Positions 32,314-40,735 of a DNA stretch of 42,336 bases are shown piece after piece. Made by a program: the position numbers and the translations under genes. Numbering within the stretch: position 1 is the first letter of the stretch; each line of letters opens with the position of its first letter. The stretch is from an uncultured Oscillospiraceae bacterium (GTDB taxonomy: Bacteria > Bacillota > Clostridia > Oscillospirales > Acutalibacteraceae). Where the stretch lies: the NCBI GenBank assembly GCA_900539425.1, contig UQBX01000021.1:1-42336 (forward strand), read 5' to 3'. The notes beneath the pieces are model-generated. The model worked only from the letters and a program-made list of their open reading frames with translations. It was not told the origin of the DNA and did not search any database.

Positions 32314-33588
32314 ATGAATAAAGCAATAGAGTTGTTTGGAAACCACATATATAATTTAACAGGGAAAAACCCAAAAAGAGCCTTGAAGGAGCTATCGTTC
32401 GTGTTTACGGCTGCCGGGCTTCAGTGCAAATATTTCCCTGCCAAAATTCTGCTGCCCGCAAGGCAGTATATGCAGTGGGCGGCTGCTGATTCGGCTATAA
32501 AACCGCTTGGTAAAGCAGATAAATCGGCAATAGTAAGCCTTTATCTGCCTTGTGAGATTCTGCACGCAATGGGTATCTATCAGTTGTTTCCGGAGGCGCT
32601 TGCATGCTATCTTGCGGCGGCCGGAAGCGAGAGGGTGTTTATAGAAACGGCGGAGAACAACGGCATTCCCAAAACGCTCTGCTCATATCATAAAGCATTT
32701 GTGGGCATGGCTGAATCGGGTGTTCTTCCTAAGCCGAAATTTGTTATAAATACAAGCCTTGCCTGTGATGTTAATCATCTTTCGTTCAGGCGTATAGCCG
32801 ATTATTACAAAGTTCCTCAATATATGATAGACGTGCCTAATACTTACAGCGCTGAAAATCTTGATTATGTTGAAAAACAGCTCCGCGGTATGGTTTCTTT
32901 CATTGAAGAAAACAGCAGTTTTAGGCTTGATGAAAACAGACTGCTTGAAACAGTTCAGCGAAGTAAAAACACTATAGAAAACTTTAGAAAAATACTTGAT
33001 TTGAGAGCAAACAGGTATCTTTCGGACGAAATGACTTCTCAAATGCTTTCCGTTTTCGCAACTCATGTTATGCTCGGCACGCCTGAGGCAGAAAAGTACA
33101 GCGCGGATATGATAAAACAGCTTTCAGCATTGCCTGCCGAACGAAAAGGAGTGCGCCTGCTTTGGGTGCATACTCTTCCTTATTGGCAGGACGCATTGCG
33201 TGATCTTATCAACTTTACAGACAGATGTGAAATAGCGGCTTGCGATATGGTCTTTGATGCTCTTGATGTTAATACTCAGGAGAAAAATCCATATCGATTT
33301 ATGGCGGACAGGCTTCTCAGAAATACCGTAAACGGCAGCAGGGATAAAAGAGTTAATGCTGTACTCAAATATGCTCAAAAGCTGGGAGCTGACGGCATTG
33401 TTTGGTATTGCCATTGGGGCTGTAAACAGACTGCCGGTACAAGCTCTTATGCCAAAAAAGTATTTGAAGAGAATGGCTTTCCCACACTCGTTTTAGACGG
33501 AGACGGCTGTAATTCACAAAATGTGAATGACGGGCAGACTGTAACACGTACAGAAGCTTTTCTTGAACTGCTGGAGAACAGAAAATGA
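32314..33588 (+). CDS. 2-hydroxyacyl-CoA dehydratase-like iron-sulfur protein
   Basis: This 424-residue protein belongs to the HgdA/HgdB (2-hydroxyglutaryl-CoA dehydratase D component) superfamily, which also includes double-cubane cluster proteins. Recognisable parts are LYLPCEILHAMGIY (about 76-89), TLCSYHKAF with C123, SLACDVNH with C151 and VWYCHWGCKQ with C366/C370; these cysteines are the likely [4Fe-4S] ligands. Such proteins use one strongly reducing electron supplied by an ATP-driven activator. AGGAAAAG precedes the ATG. The stop overlaps the next gene, a second subunit fused to that activator, by four bases. The real substrate is unknown; no CoA transferase or acyl-CoA dehydrogenase gene lies nearby. 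Confidence 0.82.
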   Translation: MNKAIELFGNHIYNLTGKNPKRALKELSFVFTAAGLQCKYFPAKILLPARQYMQWAAADSAIKPLGKADKSAIVSLYLPCEILHAMGIYQLFPEALACYLAAAGSERVFIETAENNGIPKTLCSYHKAFVGMAESGVLPKPKFVINTSLACDVNHLSFRRIADYYKVPQYMIDVPNTYSAENLDYVEKQLRGMVSFIEENSSFRLDENRLLETVQRSKNTIENFRKILDLRANRYLSDEMTSQMLSVFATHVMLGTPEAEKYSADMIKQLSALPAERKGVRLLWVHTLPYWQDALRDLINFTDRCEIAACDMVFDALDVNTQEKNPYRFMADRLLRNTVNGSRDKRVNAVLKYAQKLGADGIVWYCHWGCKQTAGTSSYAKKVFEENGFPTLVLDGDGCNSQNVNDGQTVTRTEAFLELLENRK

Positions 33589-35237
33589 TAGGTTATAACT
33601 GTAAATATGCCCCCGTTGAAATCATGGCGGGATTTGGCGAAGACTGCGTTCTTATAAATAATGAAGCTGATAATTTTGATTATTCATCTTCAGTTTTGCA
33701 CCCTAATATGTGTTCACATGCAAAGGCGATGCTTGAGGATATACATAAAGGCGGCTACGACGGACTTTTATTAATGAACTGCTGTGACAGTTCAAGGCGA
33801 ACAGCAGATGCAGTTAACGATGAAAAGCCCGGCATTTCTTGTTTTTTAGATTTGCCGGATTGTTCATCTGAGTGTGCAGTTGAAAGATTTAAAAATGAGC
33901 TGCTCGGTCTTATTGCAGAACTTGAAAACAAAACAGGCAAACCTTTTGATGTAAGCTCTTTTCTTTCGTCTTTTAAAAGCCATGAAAAACCATGTCAGAA
34001 TAAATATGTTGCTGTTCTCGGAGCGCGCAGCAGCAAAACACTTATAAAAGCTGCAAAGAACTGTTTTTCAGATGTTGACGTATGTGATATGACGTGCTCA
34101 AACAACAGAAAAGTACCGCTTTTTGAAACTGAAGAAAACGAACCGATTGAAAGCATTATACAAAAATACGCAAGGGCACTGCTTTCACAGTCGCCCTGTA
34201 TGAGAATGAGAAATATAGACCGCAGGGCGGATTTAACCGAAAATGAAAACTGCGTTGGTATAATTTACAGCACGGTAAAGTTCTGTGATTATTATGATTT
34301 TGAATACTCACGCCTGAAAACCGGCAAAATTCCTATGATAAGGGTGGAAACTGATTTCACAAATCAGTCATACGGTCAGCTTATGACGCGCATAGAGGGC
34401 TTTGCGGAAACAGTTGGTAAAACCAAGGGGGAACACAAAAAAATGAATTCAGCCGGAAAATATTACGCAGGAATAGACAGCGGTTCCACCTCAACAGAAC
34501 TTGTTGTGGCAGATAACAGCGGAAAAATTATAAGTAATGTTATGGTGCGCACAGGTGCAAATGCCGCTTCAGGTGCAAAAAAAGCACTTGAAAAATCAGG
34601 CGTTGATTTAAATGATATAGTGCTTACCGTTGCCACGGGGTACGGCAGAAAAAATATTGATTTTGCCGATTCAGACGTTACGGAAATAACCTGCCACGCA
34701 AAAGGCGCAAAGCACCTTTTTGACAGAGTTGAAACAATAATAGACATCGGCGGGCAGGACAGCAAAGTTATACGTCTTGACGAAAACGGCAAGGTGTGCG
34801 GATTTGTAATGAATGATAAATGTGCTGCAGGCACAGGCAGATTCCTGGAAAATATGGCAAAAGTGCTTGAGCTTGATATGGGTGATATGGCACTGAAAGG
34901 CCTTGATTATAAAAAAGATTTAACTATTTCAAGCATGTGCACCGTTTTTGCCGAAAGTGAAGTGGTTTCTCTTATCGCGCAGAATCATTCCGCCGCAGAT
35001 ATTGTTCACGGCTTAAACAAAAGCGTTGCGGTAAAAACAAAGGCTCTTGTAGGAAATTCTGTGAACAAAGGTACTGTTATGATGACAGGCGGCGTTGCCA
35101 ACAACAAAGGGGTTGTAAGCGAACTTGAAAAAATTTTAAACACAAAAATTTTTGTTCCAGAAAACCCCGAATTCTGCGGAGCGCTAGGCGCGGCACTTAT
35201 TGCTATTGAACAGGCGCAAGGCAAGGCAGATATTTAA
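33585..35237 (+). CDS. Dehydratase-like subunit fused to BadF/HgdC activator ATPase
   Basis: Two genes usually kept separate are joined in this 550-residue frame. Residues 1-286 are a short 2-hydroxyacyl-CoA dehydratase-type subunit with HPNMCSHAKAM (C43), LLMNCCDSSRR (C66/C67), KFCDYYDFEY (C234) and VETDFTNQSYGQLMTRIE. Residues 287-550 are a complete activator of the ASKHA ATPase fold: YYAGIDSGSTSTELV, IIDIGGQDSKV, NDKCAAGTGRF (C413), SSMCTVFAESE (C452) and TGGVANNKG. Counted from M287 the two cysteines are 127 and 166, the positions recalled for the cluster ligands of Acidaminococcus HgdC. The activator part has its own ribosome binding site. The ATG overlaps the upstream stop. Confidence 0.85.
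   Translation: MIGYNCKYAPVEIMAGFGEDCVLINNEADNFDYSSSVLHPNMCSHAKAMLEDIHKGGYDGLLLMNCCDSSRRTADAVNDEKPGISCFLDLPDCSSECAVERFKNELLGLIAELENKTGKPFDVSSFLSSFKSHEKPCQNKYVAVLGARSSKTLIKAAKNCFSDVDVCDMTCSNNRKVPLFETEENEPIESIIQKYARALLSQSPCMRMRNIDRRADLTENENCVGIIYSTVKFCDYYDFEYSRLKTGKIPMIRVETDFTNQSYGQLMTRIEGFAETVGKTKGEHKKMNSAGKYYAGIDSGSTSTELVVADNSGKIISNVMVRTGANAASGAKKALEKSGVDLNDIVLTVATGYGRKNIDFADSDVTEITCHAKGAKHLFDRVETIIDIGGQDSKVIRLDENGKVCGFVMNDKCAAGTGRFLENMAKVLELDMGDMALKGLDYKKDLTISSMCTVFAESEVVSLIAQNHSAADIVHGLNKSVAVKTKALVGNSVNKGTVMMTGGVANNKGVVSELEKILNTKIFVPENPEFCGALGAALIAIEQAQGKADI
34425..34445 (+). promoter_or_regulatory. Internal ribosome binding site and start for the activator
   Basis: AAGGGGGA (34425-34432), ten bases, then an in-frame ATG at 34443. 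Translation from here gives a free 264-residue activator of normal HgdC length. The linker before it (GKTKGEHKK) looks like read-through of a former intergenic sequence. Confidence 0.6.
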
Positions 35238-35261
35238 AAATTATTTTATTTCATAAAATTT

Positions 35262-35302
35262 CACGCGCAGACTGCTTATTATAAGCACTGCGCGTGTTTT
35301 CT
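35262..35302 (+). terminator. Terminator after the dehydratase/activator gene
   Basis: CACGCGCAG/CTGCGCGTG pairs perfectly, and an inner TGCTTAT/ATAAGCA extends the stem. TTTTCTTT follows. Confidence 0.85.
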
Positions 35303-35306
35303 TTAC

Positions 35307-35335
35307 TTGACATTGTATATATTATAATATATAAT
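35307..35335 (+). promoter_or_regulatory. Consensus promoter of greA-lysS
   Basis: A perfect TTGACA (35307-35312) is followed after 17 bases by a perfect TATAAT (35330-35335). This is the strongest promoter match in the window. Confidence 0.85.
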
Positions 35336-35373
35336 TAAGTGATTAAAATATGGTAAAGGAGTATCATTTTATT

Positions 35374-35841
35374 ATGGCAGCTAAAACCTTTAAAATGACC
35401 GCAGCAGGCAAAGCGGAACTTGAAAAAGAACTTGAGGCTCTCAAAACACAGGGCCGTATTGATATAGCGGAAAAACTTAAGGTTGCCCGTTCTTACGGTG
35501 ACCTTTCCGAAAACAGTGAATACGATGAAGCTAAATCCGAGCAGGCAAAGATTGAGGCAAGAATCAATGAACTTGAATATCAGATAGACCATGCCGAAAT
35601 CATTGATATAGAGGATATGGATTCTGTTTCAATCGGCAAAAAAGTATCCGTAAAGCGTCTTTCAGACGGCGTTGAGTCTGTTTACGAGATAGTAGGCTTC
35701 GCTCAGTCAGATCCGTCAAACGGTAAGATTTCCGATGAAAGCCCGGTAGGTAAAGCGCTCATCGGCTCAAAAGTAGGCGAAACCGTTACGGTTGAAGCTC
35801 CTATCGGAAATCTTGAATATGAAATTCTTAATATTGAATAA
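35374..35841 (+). CDS. greA: Transcription elongation factor GreA
   Basis: GreA rescues backtracked RNA polymerase by stimulating transcript cleavage. The 155-residue protein has the N-terminal coiled coil with the acidic tip (ARSYGDLSENSEYDEAKSEQ, about 38-57) and the C-terminal FKBP-like domain ending GNLEYEILNIE. The frame extends to an ATG at 35350, but that codon has no binding site, while AAAGGAG (35355-35361) serves the ATG at 35374 and gives the normal GreA length. lysS follows 12 bases after the stop, a pairing often seen in clostridia. Confidence 0.96.
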   Translation: MAAKTFKMTAAGKAELEKELEALKTQGRIDIAEKLKVARSYGDLSENSEYDEAKSEQAKIEARINELEYQIDHAEIIDIEDMDSVSIGKKVSVKRLSDGVESVYEIVGFAQSDPSNGKISDESPVGKALIGSKVGETVTVEAPIGNLEYEILNIE

Positions 35842-35853
35842 GAGGTAGAATAT

Positions 35854-37689
35854 ATGGCTGGAAAGTTTGAAATCAGCAAAAACGCCAACGGCACTTTTGC
35901 TTTTGCGTTCAAGGATGAGGATAAGATATACGCAGAATCTCCCGTCTTTGAAAAAGAGGATGAGTGCAAGAGAGGCGTTAAGGCGGTTAAGAAGAACAGC
36001 CGCATGAAAGTGCAGAATACTCTGCAGAACGATGAGGAAAAAACTAATCCCAAATTTCTTGTTGAACAGGATGGGGATAAGGTTAAATATACACTCTTTC
36101 TCCAGACAGGCGCGGTTGCCTGCACAGGCAGTGCGGATACTGAGGAAGAGGCTCTTCAGAATATAGATTTTATAGGCAAAAACGCTAATGCCGCTCCTAT
36201 GACGGTTGCAGAAGTTGTGCTTTCTGAAAATGAGTTAAGGCAGATACGTGTGGACAAGCTTACTGCGCTTCAGGAAGCCGGCAAAGATCCTTTCGCCATT
36301 ACAACAGCCACACAGACTGTTGAGAGCGACGAGATCAAGTCAAATTATGAAGAGTATGAAAATAAGGATGTCAATATCTGCGGCAGAATAATGACATGGC
36401 GTGATATGGGCAAAGCCAATTTCATAGATGTTCAGGACAGAAACGGAAAAATCCAGGTCTATGTCCGCATGAATGATATAGGCGAGGAAGAATATGCCGC
36501 TTTCAAAAAGTGGGATATAGGCGATATTGTTGAGGTGTGCGGTTTCGTATTTAAGACCCGTACAGGGGAGATATCAGTTCACGCTAAAACAATCAGGCTT
36601 CTTTCTAAATCACTTCTTCCGCTTCCTGAAAAGTTCCACGGTCTTACGGATACCGATACAAGATACAGAAAGCGTTATCTTGATATGATAATGAATCCTG
36701 AAGTAAAGGATACATTTATCAAGCGTTCCAAGATAATTTCATCAATAAGAAATTACCTTGACAGCCACGGATTTATTGAAGTCGAGACACCGATGCTCAA
36801 CACAATTCCCGGCGGCGCCGCGGCAAGACCGTTTATAACTCACCATAATTCTTTAAATCTTGATATGTATCTCCGCATAGCAACGGAGCTTTATCTTAAA
36901 AGGCTTATCGTCGGCGGTATGGAAAGAGTTTATGAGATAGGCAGAAACTTCAGAAATGAGGGTATGGACGTAAGGCACAATCCCGAATTTACCTGTATTG
37001 AACTTTATCAGGCATACACCGATTATCACGGTATGATGGATATAGCTGAGGCTCTTATCAGAAATGCGGCTCAGGAAGCCTGCGGCACTCTTCATATCAG
37101 CTTCTGCGGAACAGATATAGACCTTGAAACTCCGTTCGCAAGAATGACTATGGTTGAGGCTGTTAAAAAATTCAGCGGCATTGATTTTGCTGAATTTATG
37201 TCAGATAATGAAAAGGCAGTTGCTGTTGCGAAAGAAAAAGGTATAGAAGTTCAAAACGGCAAAGAAACATGGGGCGATGTGCTTAATTCTTTCTTTGAAG
37301 AGTATGTAGAAAAGAACCTTGTTCAGCCCACATTCATTATGGATTATCCCGTTGAGATAAGCCCGCTTACCAAAAGAAAACCGGATTGCCCTGTTCTTAC
37401 GGAAAGATTTGAGCTGTTTATTATGGGCGGCGAATACGGAAACGCTTATTCAGAGCTCAATGACCCGATAGATCAGATGCAGCGTTTTGAGGCGCAGATG
37501 AAACTGCGTGAAGCAGGGGACGACGAGGCTAATATGATCGACCATGATTTTGTTACCGCTCTTGAGTACGGTATGCCTCCTACGGGCGGTCTCGGCATAG
37601 GCGTGGACAGACTTGTAATGCTGCTCACTGATTCATACAGCATAAGAGATGTTCTTTTGTTCCCCACAATGAAACCCATAGAAAAGTAA
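35854..37689 (+). CDS. lysS: Lysyl-tRNA synthetase with N-terminal DUF1508 pair
   Basis: This class II synthetase charges tRNA-Lys. Residues from about 125 onward are a normal LysS: an OB-fold anticodon domain (VNICGRIMTWRDMGKANFI), motif 2 (GRNFRNEGMDVRHNPEFT) and motif 3 (GGLGIGVDRLVMLL). The first 120 residues are extra and look like two DUF1508 (YegP-type) repeats: one from GKFEISKNANGTFAFAFKD to GVKAVKKNS (about 3-49), the other from PKFLVEQDGDKVKYTLFL to IDFIGKNA (about 68-112). The total of 611 residues is about 110 above the usual size. No binding site precedes the inner Met at 36199, so the fused protein is the expected product. AGAGGT stands before the ATG. Confidence 0.93.
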   Translation: MAGKFEISKNANGTFAFAFKDEDKIYAESPVFEKEDECKRGVKAVKKNSRMKVQNTLQNDEEKTNPKFLVEQDGDKVKYTLFLQTGAVACTGSADTEEEALQNIDFIGKNANAAPMTVAEVVLSENELRQIRVDKLTALQEAGKDPFAITTATQTVESDEIKSNYEEYENKDVNICGRIMTWRDMGKANFIDVQDRNGKIQVYVRMNDIGEEEYAAFKKWDIGDIVEVCGFVFKTRTGEISVHAKTIRLLSKSLLPLPEKFHGLTDTDTRYRKRYLDMIMNPEVKDTFIKRSKIISSIRNYLDSHGFIEVETPMLNTIPGGAAARPFITHHNSLNLDMYLRIATELYLKRLIVGGMERVYEIGRNFRNEGMDVRHNPEFTCIELYQAYTDYHGMMDIAEALIRNAAQEACGTLHISFCGTDIDLETPFARMTMVEAVKKFSGIDFAEFMSDNEKAVAVAKEKGIEVQNGKETWGDVLNSFFEEYVEKNLVQPTFIMDYPVEISPLTKRKPDCPVLTERFELFIMGGEYGNAYSELNDPIDQMQRFEAQMKLREAGDDEANMIDHDFVTALEYGMPPTGGLGIGVDRLVMLLTDSYSIRDVLLFPTMKPIEK

Positions 37690-37750
37690 TATAAAAAAAG
37701 TAAAAGTTAATAAGCCGGCGTTAATTCTTCTTTTAATCAGGAGAAACATT

Positions 37751-38107
37751 ATGAAAAAGTTATCAGCTTCAAAGAGCTTTATGCTTCCTTATAATTTCGG
37801 CCCGTATTTTTTAACAGTTTTCAGCTTTGCGGCTGCGCTGTGTTTTCTGATCGTTTTTATAGCGGTGGTTGATACATTGCCTGAAAATGTTCCTACTCAT
37901 TGGACAGCAGGTGTCGGAATAGACGGCTGGGGCAAAAAGTCAGAGCTTTATCACTTAGGTATAATCCCCATGGTGTTTGCTGCTGCGGCACTGCCGCTCT
38001 CCGTTTTCCTGATACGCAGGGAATATCAGGGCTTTTCATATTTAGTTAACGGCATTTCGCTTTTTACTTTGCTTATGTGTATTCTTGCAGCTTCAGTGCT
38101 GCTGTAA
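37751..38107 (+). CDS. Small DUF1648-type membrane protein
   Basis: This 118-residue membrane protein has three hydrophobic helices (about 16-42, 71-88 and 94-118). The loop after the first helix reads NVPTHWTAGVGIDGWGKKSE, the pattern of the DUF1648 domain, which is also found at the N-terminus of SdpI-type immunity proteins. It is shorter than SdpI and lacks its second domain. AGGAG precedes the ATG. It follows lysS by 61 bases with no clear terminator between, so read-through is likely. The function is unknown. Confidence 0.75.
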   Translation: MKKLSASKSFMLPYNFGPYFLTVFSFAAALCFLIVFIAVVDTLPENVPTHWTAGVGIDGWGKKSELYHLGIIPMVFAAAALPLSVFLIRREYQGFSYLVNGISLFTLLMCILAASVLL

Positions 38108-38133
38108 ATTAGTGTTTTTATAAATTATTTAAT

Positions 38134-38145
38134 CCGCAATTGCGG
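38134..38145. promoter_or_regulatory. 12-bp palindrome upstream of ilvD
   Basis: CCGCAATTGCGG is a perfect dyad ending five bases before the TTAGGAG binding site of ilvD. It may be an operator or a stem that affects translation. No long leader peptide or T-box is present. Confidence 0.3.
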
Positions 38146-38164
38146 TTGATTAGGAGATTTAATT

Positions 38165-39826
38165 ATGAGATCAGATTTAATCAAAGAAGGCCCGTCAAGG
38201 GCTTCTCACCGCTCTCTCTTACGAGCTCTCGGCATTGATGAGCTTGAAATGAAAAGACCGTTTGTAGCCGTTGTAAATTCAAAGAGCGACTATATTCCCG
38301 GTCATATGCACCTTGATAAGATTGCGGAGCAGGTAAAAGCCGGTATCAGAAATGCCGGCGGTGTTCCGTTTGAGTTTAATACAATCGGCGTTTGCGACGG
38401 TATCGCAATGAACCACAAAGGTATGAAGTACAGCCTTTGCTCCCGTGAGCTTATCGCTGATTCTATTGAGGTTATGCTTACTGCACATCCTCTTGACGCA
38501 ATCGTATTCATTCCTAACTGTGATAAGATTGTTCCCGGTATGCTTCTTGCGGCTTGCCGTCTTAACCTGCCTTGTATTTTTGTTTCAGGCGGCCCGATGC
38601 TTCCCGGCAAGAGCACCGAAACTAAGACAGGTATCGGCCTTTCTGAAATGTTTGAGTATTCAGGCAAATACTTTGCAGGCAATATGAGCCTTGAAAATCT
38701 TGAGAGCTGTGCTTTCACTGCCTGCCCGACATGCGGATCATGCAGCGGTATGTATACAGCAAACTCAATGAACTGCCTTACTGAAACAATCGGTATGTCA
38801 CTTCCCGGTTCAGGTACAATCCCCGCAGTTATGAGCGCTCGTCTTCGCCTTGCCAAAGAGACAGGCGAAAGGGTTATGGATCTTCTTAAAGAGGATATCA
38901 AGCCAAGCGATATTATTACTGATAAAGCAATCGAAAACGCTATCCGTACGGATATGGCAATCGGCTGCTCAACAAATACCATTCTTCACTTAACTGCTAT
39001 CGCACACGCTGCCGGTCATGATATCAACCTCAAAGGTCTTGATGATTACGGCAGAAAAACACCGCAGATCTGCAAACTTAATCCTGCTTCATCTGTATTC
39101 ATTACAGATCTTAACGAGGTAGGCGGTATGCAGGCTGTTATGAAAGAGCTTGCAAGAGGCGGCATGATCAATACCGATGCTCTTACTGTAAGCGGCACCG
39201 TTGCGGACAGAATTGCAAAAGCTCCTGATGCTGACGGAGAGATTATCCGCACTGTAGATAATCCGTTCTCTGCTGACGGCGGTATCGCTGTTCTTTGGGG
39301 CAACCTTGCAGAGGAAGGCTCAGTAGTAAAGAAGGGCGCGGTTCTTCCTGAAATGATGCAGCACAAAGGCCCTGCAAAGTGCTATAACAGCGAAGAAGAG
39401 GCAATTGAAGCTATCAACGGCGGCAAGATTAAAGCCGGTGATGTTGTAGTTATCAGATATGAAGGACCAAAAGGCGGCCCCGGCATGCGTGAAATGCTTT
39501 CTCCCACATCCGCCATTATCGGAATGGGTCTCGGCAATTCTGTTGCTCTTCTTACAGACGGCAGATTCAGCGGAGCAACAAGAGGTGCATGTATCGGTCA
39601 CGTAAGTCCTGAGGCTGCGGCAGGCGGCAATATTGCTCTTGTAGAGGACGGCGACGAGATCGAAATCGATATCCCGGCAAGAGTTCTCAGAGTTAATATT
39701 TCTGATGAAGAGCTTGTAAAGAGAAAAGCTAACTGGCATCCTCCTGTTCAGGAGCTTACCGGATATATTAAGAGATATGCTCAGCATGTTACAAGCGGAG
39801 CCAAAGGCGCTGTTTTTGACGACTGA
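38165..39826 (+). CDS. ilvD: Dihydroxy-acid dehydratase
   Basis: This enzyme removes water from dihydroxyisovalerate and dihydroxymethylvalerate in valine, isoleucine and leucine synthesis, and contains an iron-sulfur cluster. The 553-residue protein is full length and typical: SDYIPGHMHLDKIAEQVK, PNCDKIVPGMLLAACR (first ligand Cys), CPTCGSCSGMYTANSMNC (second ligand Cys), GGPGMREML and LLTDGRFSGATRG, where the catalytic Ser lies in the last part of the protein. AGGAG precedes the ATG. Other ilv genes are not in the window. Confidence 0.97.
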   Translation: MRSDLIKEGPSRASHRSLLRALGIDELEMKRPFVAVVNSKSDYIPGHMHLDKIAEQVKAGIRNAGGVPFEFNTIGVCDGIAMNHKGMKYSLCSRELIADSIEVMLTAHPLDAIVFIPNCDKIVPGMLLAACRLNLPCIFVSGGPMLPGKSTETKTGIGLSEMFEYSGKYFAGNMSLENLESCAFTACPTCGSCSGMYTANSMNCLTETIGMSLPGSGTIPAVMSARLRLAKETGERVMDLLKEDIKPSDIITDKAIENAIRTDMAIGCSTNTILHLTAIAHAAGHDINLKGLDDYGRKTPQICKLNPASSVFITDLNEVGGMQAVMKELARGGMINTDALTVSGTVADRIAKAPDADGEIIRTVDNPFSADGGIAVLWGNLAEEGSVVKKGAVLPEMMQHKGPAKCYNSEEEAIEAINGGKIKAGDVVVIRYEGPKGGPGMREMLSPTSAIIGMGLGNSVALLTDGRFSGATRGACIGHVSPEAAAGGNIALVEDGDEIEIDIPARVLRVNISDEELVKRKANWHPPVQELTGYIKRYAQHVTSGAKGAVFDD

Positions 39827-39885
39827 TTTTACCGCGGCACCGCCGTGTTGTGAAATCAATCAAACATAAAAAGGTAGGTACAGCC

Positions 39886-40728
39886 ATGCGTGATGATGTA
39901 GCTATATCGGTACAGGACGTAACAATGTCCTTCAACCTTAATAAAGAAAAGGTTGATAATTTAAAAGAATATGTAATTAAACTTATTTCGCATAAGCTTG
40001 AGTATAAAAAGTTTTACGCCCTCCAGAACATAAGCTTTGATGTAAAAAAAGGAGAGCATTTGGCTATTCTTGGCTTTAACGGAGCAGGCAAGAGTACTTT
40101 GCTCAAAACTATAGTAGGCGTATACAAGCCTTCTTCTGGTAAAGTTGAAAAGCAGGGCGTTATCGCGCCTCTGCTTGAGCTCGGAGCAGGTTTTGACCCG
40201 AATTATTCCGGTAAGGAAAACATTTTCCTTTACGGTGCTATTCTCGGCTATACAAGGGAATATATACAGTCAAAGTATGATGAGATAGTGGAGTTTTCCG
40301 AACTTGGTAAATTCATAAATGTGCCCCTCAAAAACTATTCTTCAGGTATGCGTGCTCGTCTTGGATTTTCAATAGCAACAGCGGTTGAGCCTGATGTTCT
40401 TATCCTTGATGAAGTTCTTTCCGTCGGAGACGCAAAATTCCGTACAAAGAGCCTGAAAAAGGTTCAGTCCATGTTTGAAAAGGGCGTAACCGTGATTTTT
40501 GTTTCTCACAGCATAGAGCAGGTTAAAGCAATATGCGATACAGCTATTTTGCTTGATCACGGCAAAATAATTGCCAAGGGAGACGTTGAAGAGGTTTCTG
40601 ATATTTATGATAAGATGACACGAGGCGTCAAGGACAGCAAAGCAAAAGCTATGCAAGAGGAAAAAGAGATACTTGGAAAAACTGCCGCTTCAAAAAAACA
40701 ACAGGAAACAGATAAATCACAAGGCTGA
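39886..40728 (+). CDS. Glycan/teichoic acid export-type ABC ATPase (Wzt/TagH-like)
   Basis: This 280-residue ATPase is of the kind that drives export of polysaccharide or teichoic acid. Its N-terminus (VQDVTMSFNLNKEKVDNLKE) is typical of the group. Walker A is GFNGAGKST, GVIAPLLELGAGFDPNYSG is a hallmark of export ATPases, the signature is YSSGMRARLGFS, Walker B is VLILDEVLSVGD and the switch His is in FVSHS. AAAAGGTAGGT favours the ATG at 39886 over a GTG 12 codons earlier. No permease gene is adjacent, and it lacks the C-terminal glycan-binding domain of Wzt. The next gene starts seven bases after its stop. Confidence 0.88.
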   Translation: MRDDVAISVQDVTMSFNLNKEKVDNLKEYVIKLISHKLEYKKFYALQNISFDVKKGEHLAILGFNGAGKSTLLKTIVGVYKPSSGKVEKQGVIAPLLELGAGFDPNYSGKENIFLYGAILGYTREYIQSKYDEIVEFSELGKFINVPLKNYSSGMRARLGFSIATAVEPDVLILDEVLSVGDAKFRTKSLKKVQSMFEKGVTVIFVSHSIEQVKAICDTAILLDHGKIIAKGDVEEVSDIYDKMTRGVKDSKAKAMQEEKEILGKTAASKKQQETDKSQG

Positions 40729-40735
40729 TATTTGT

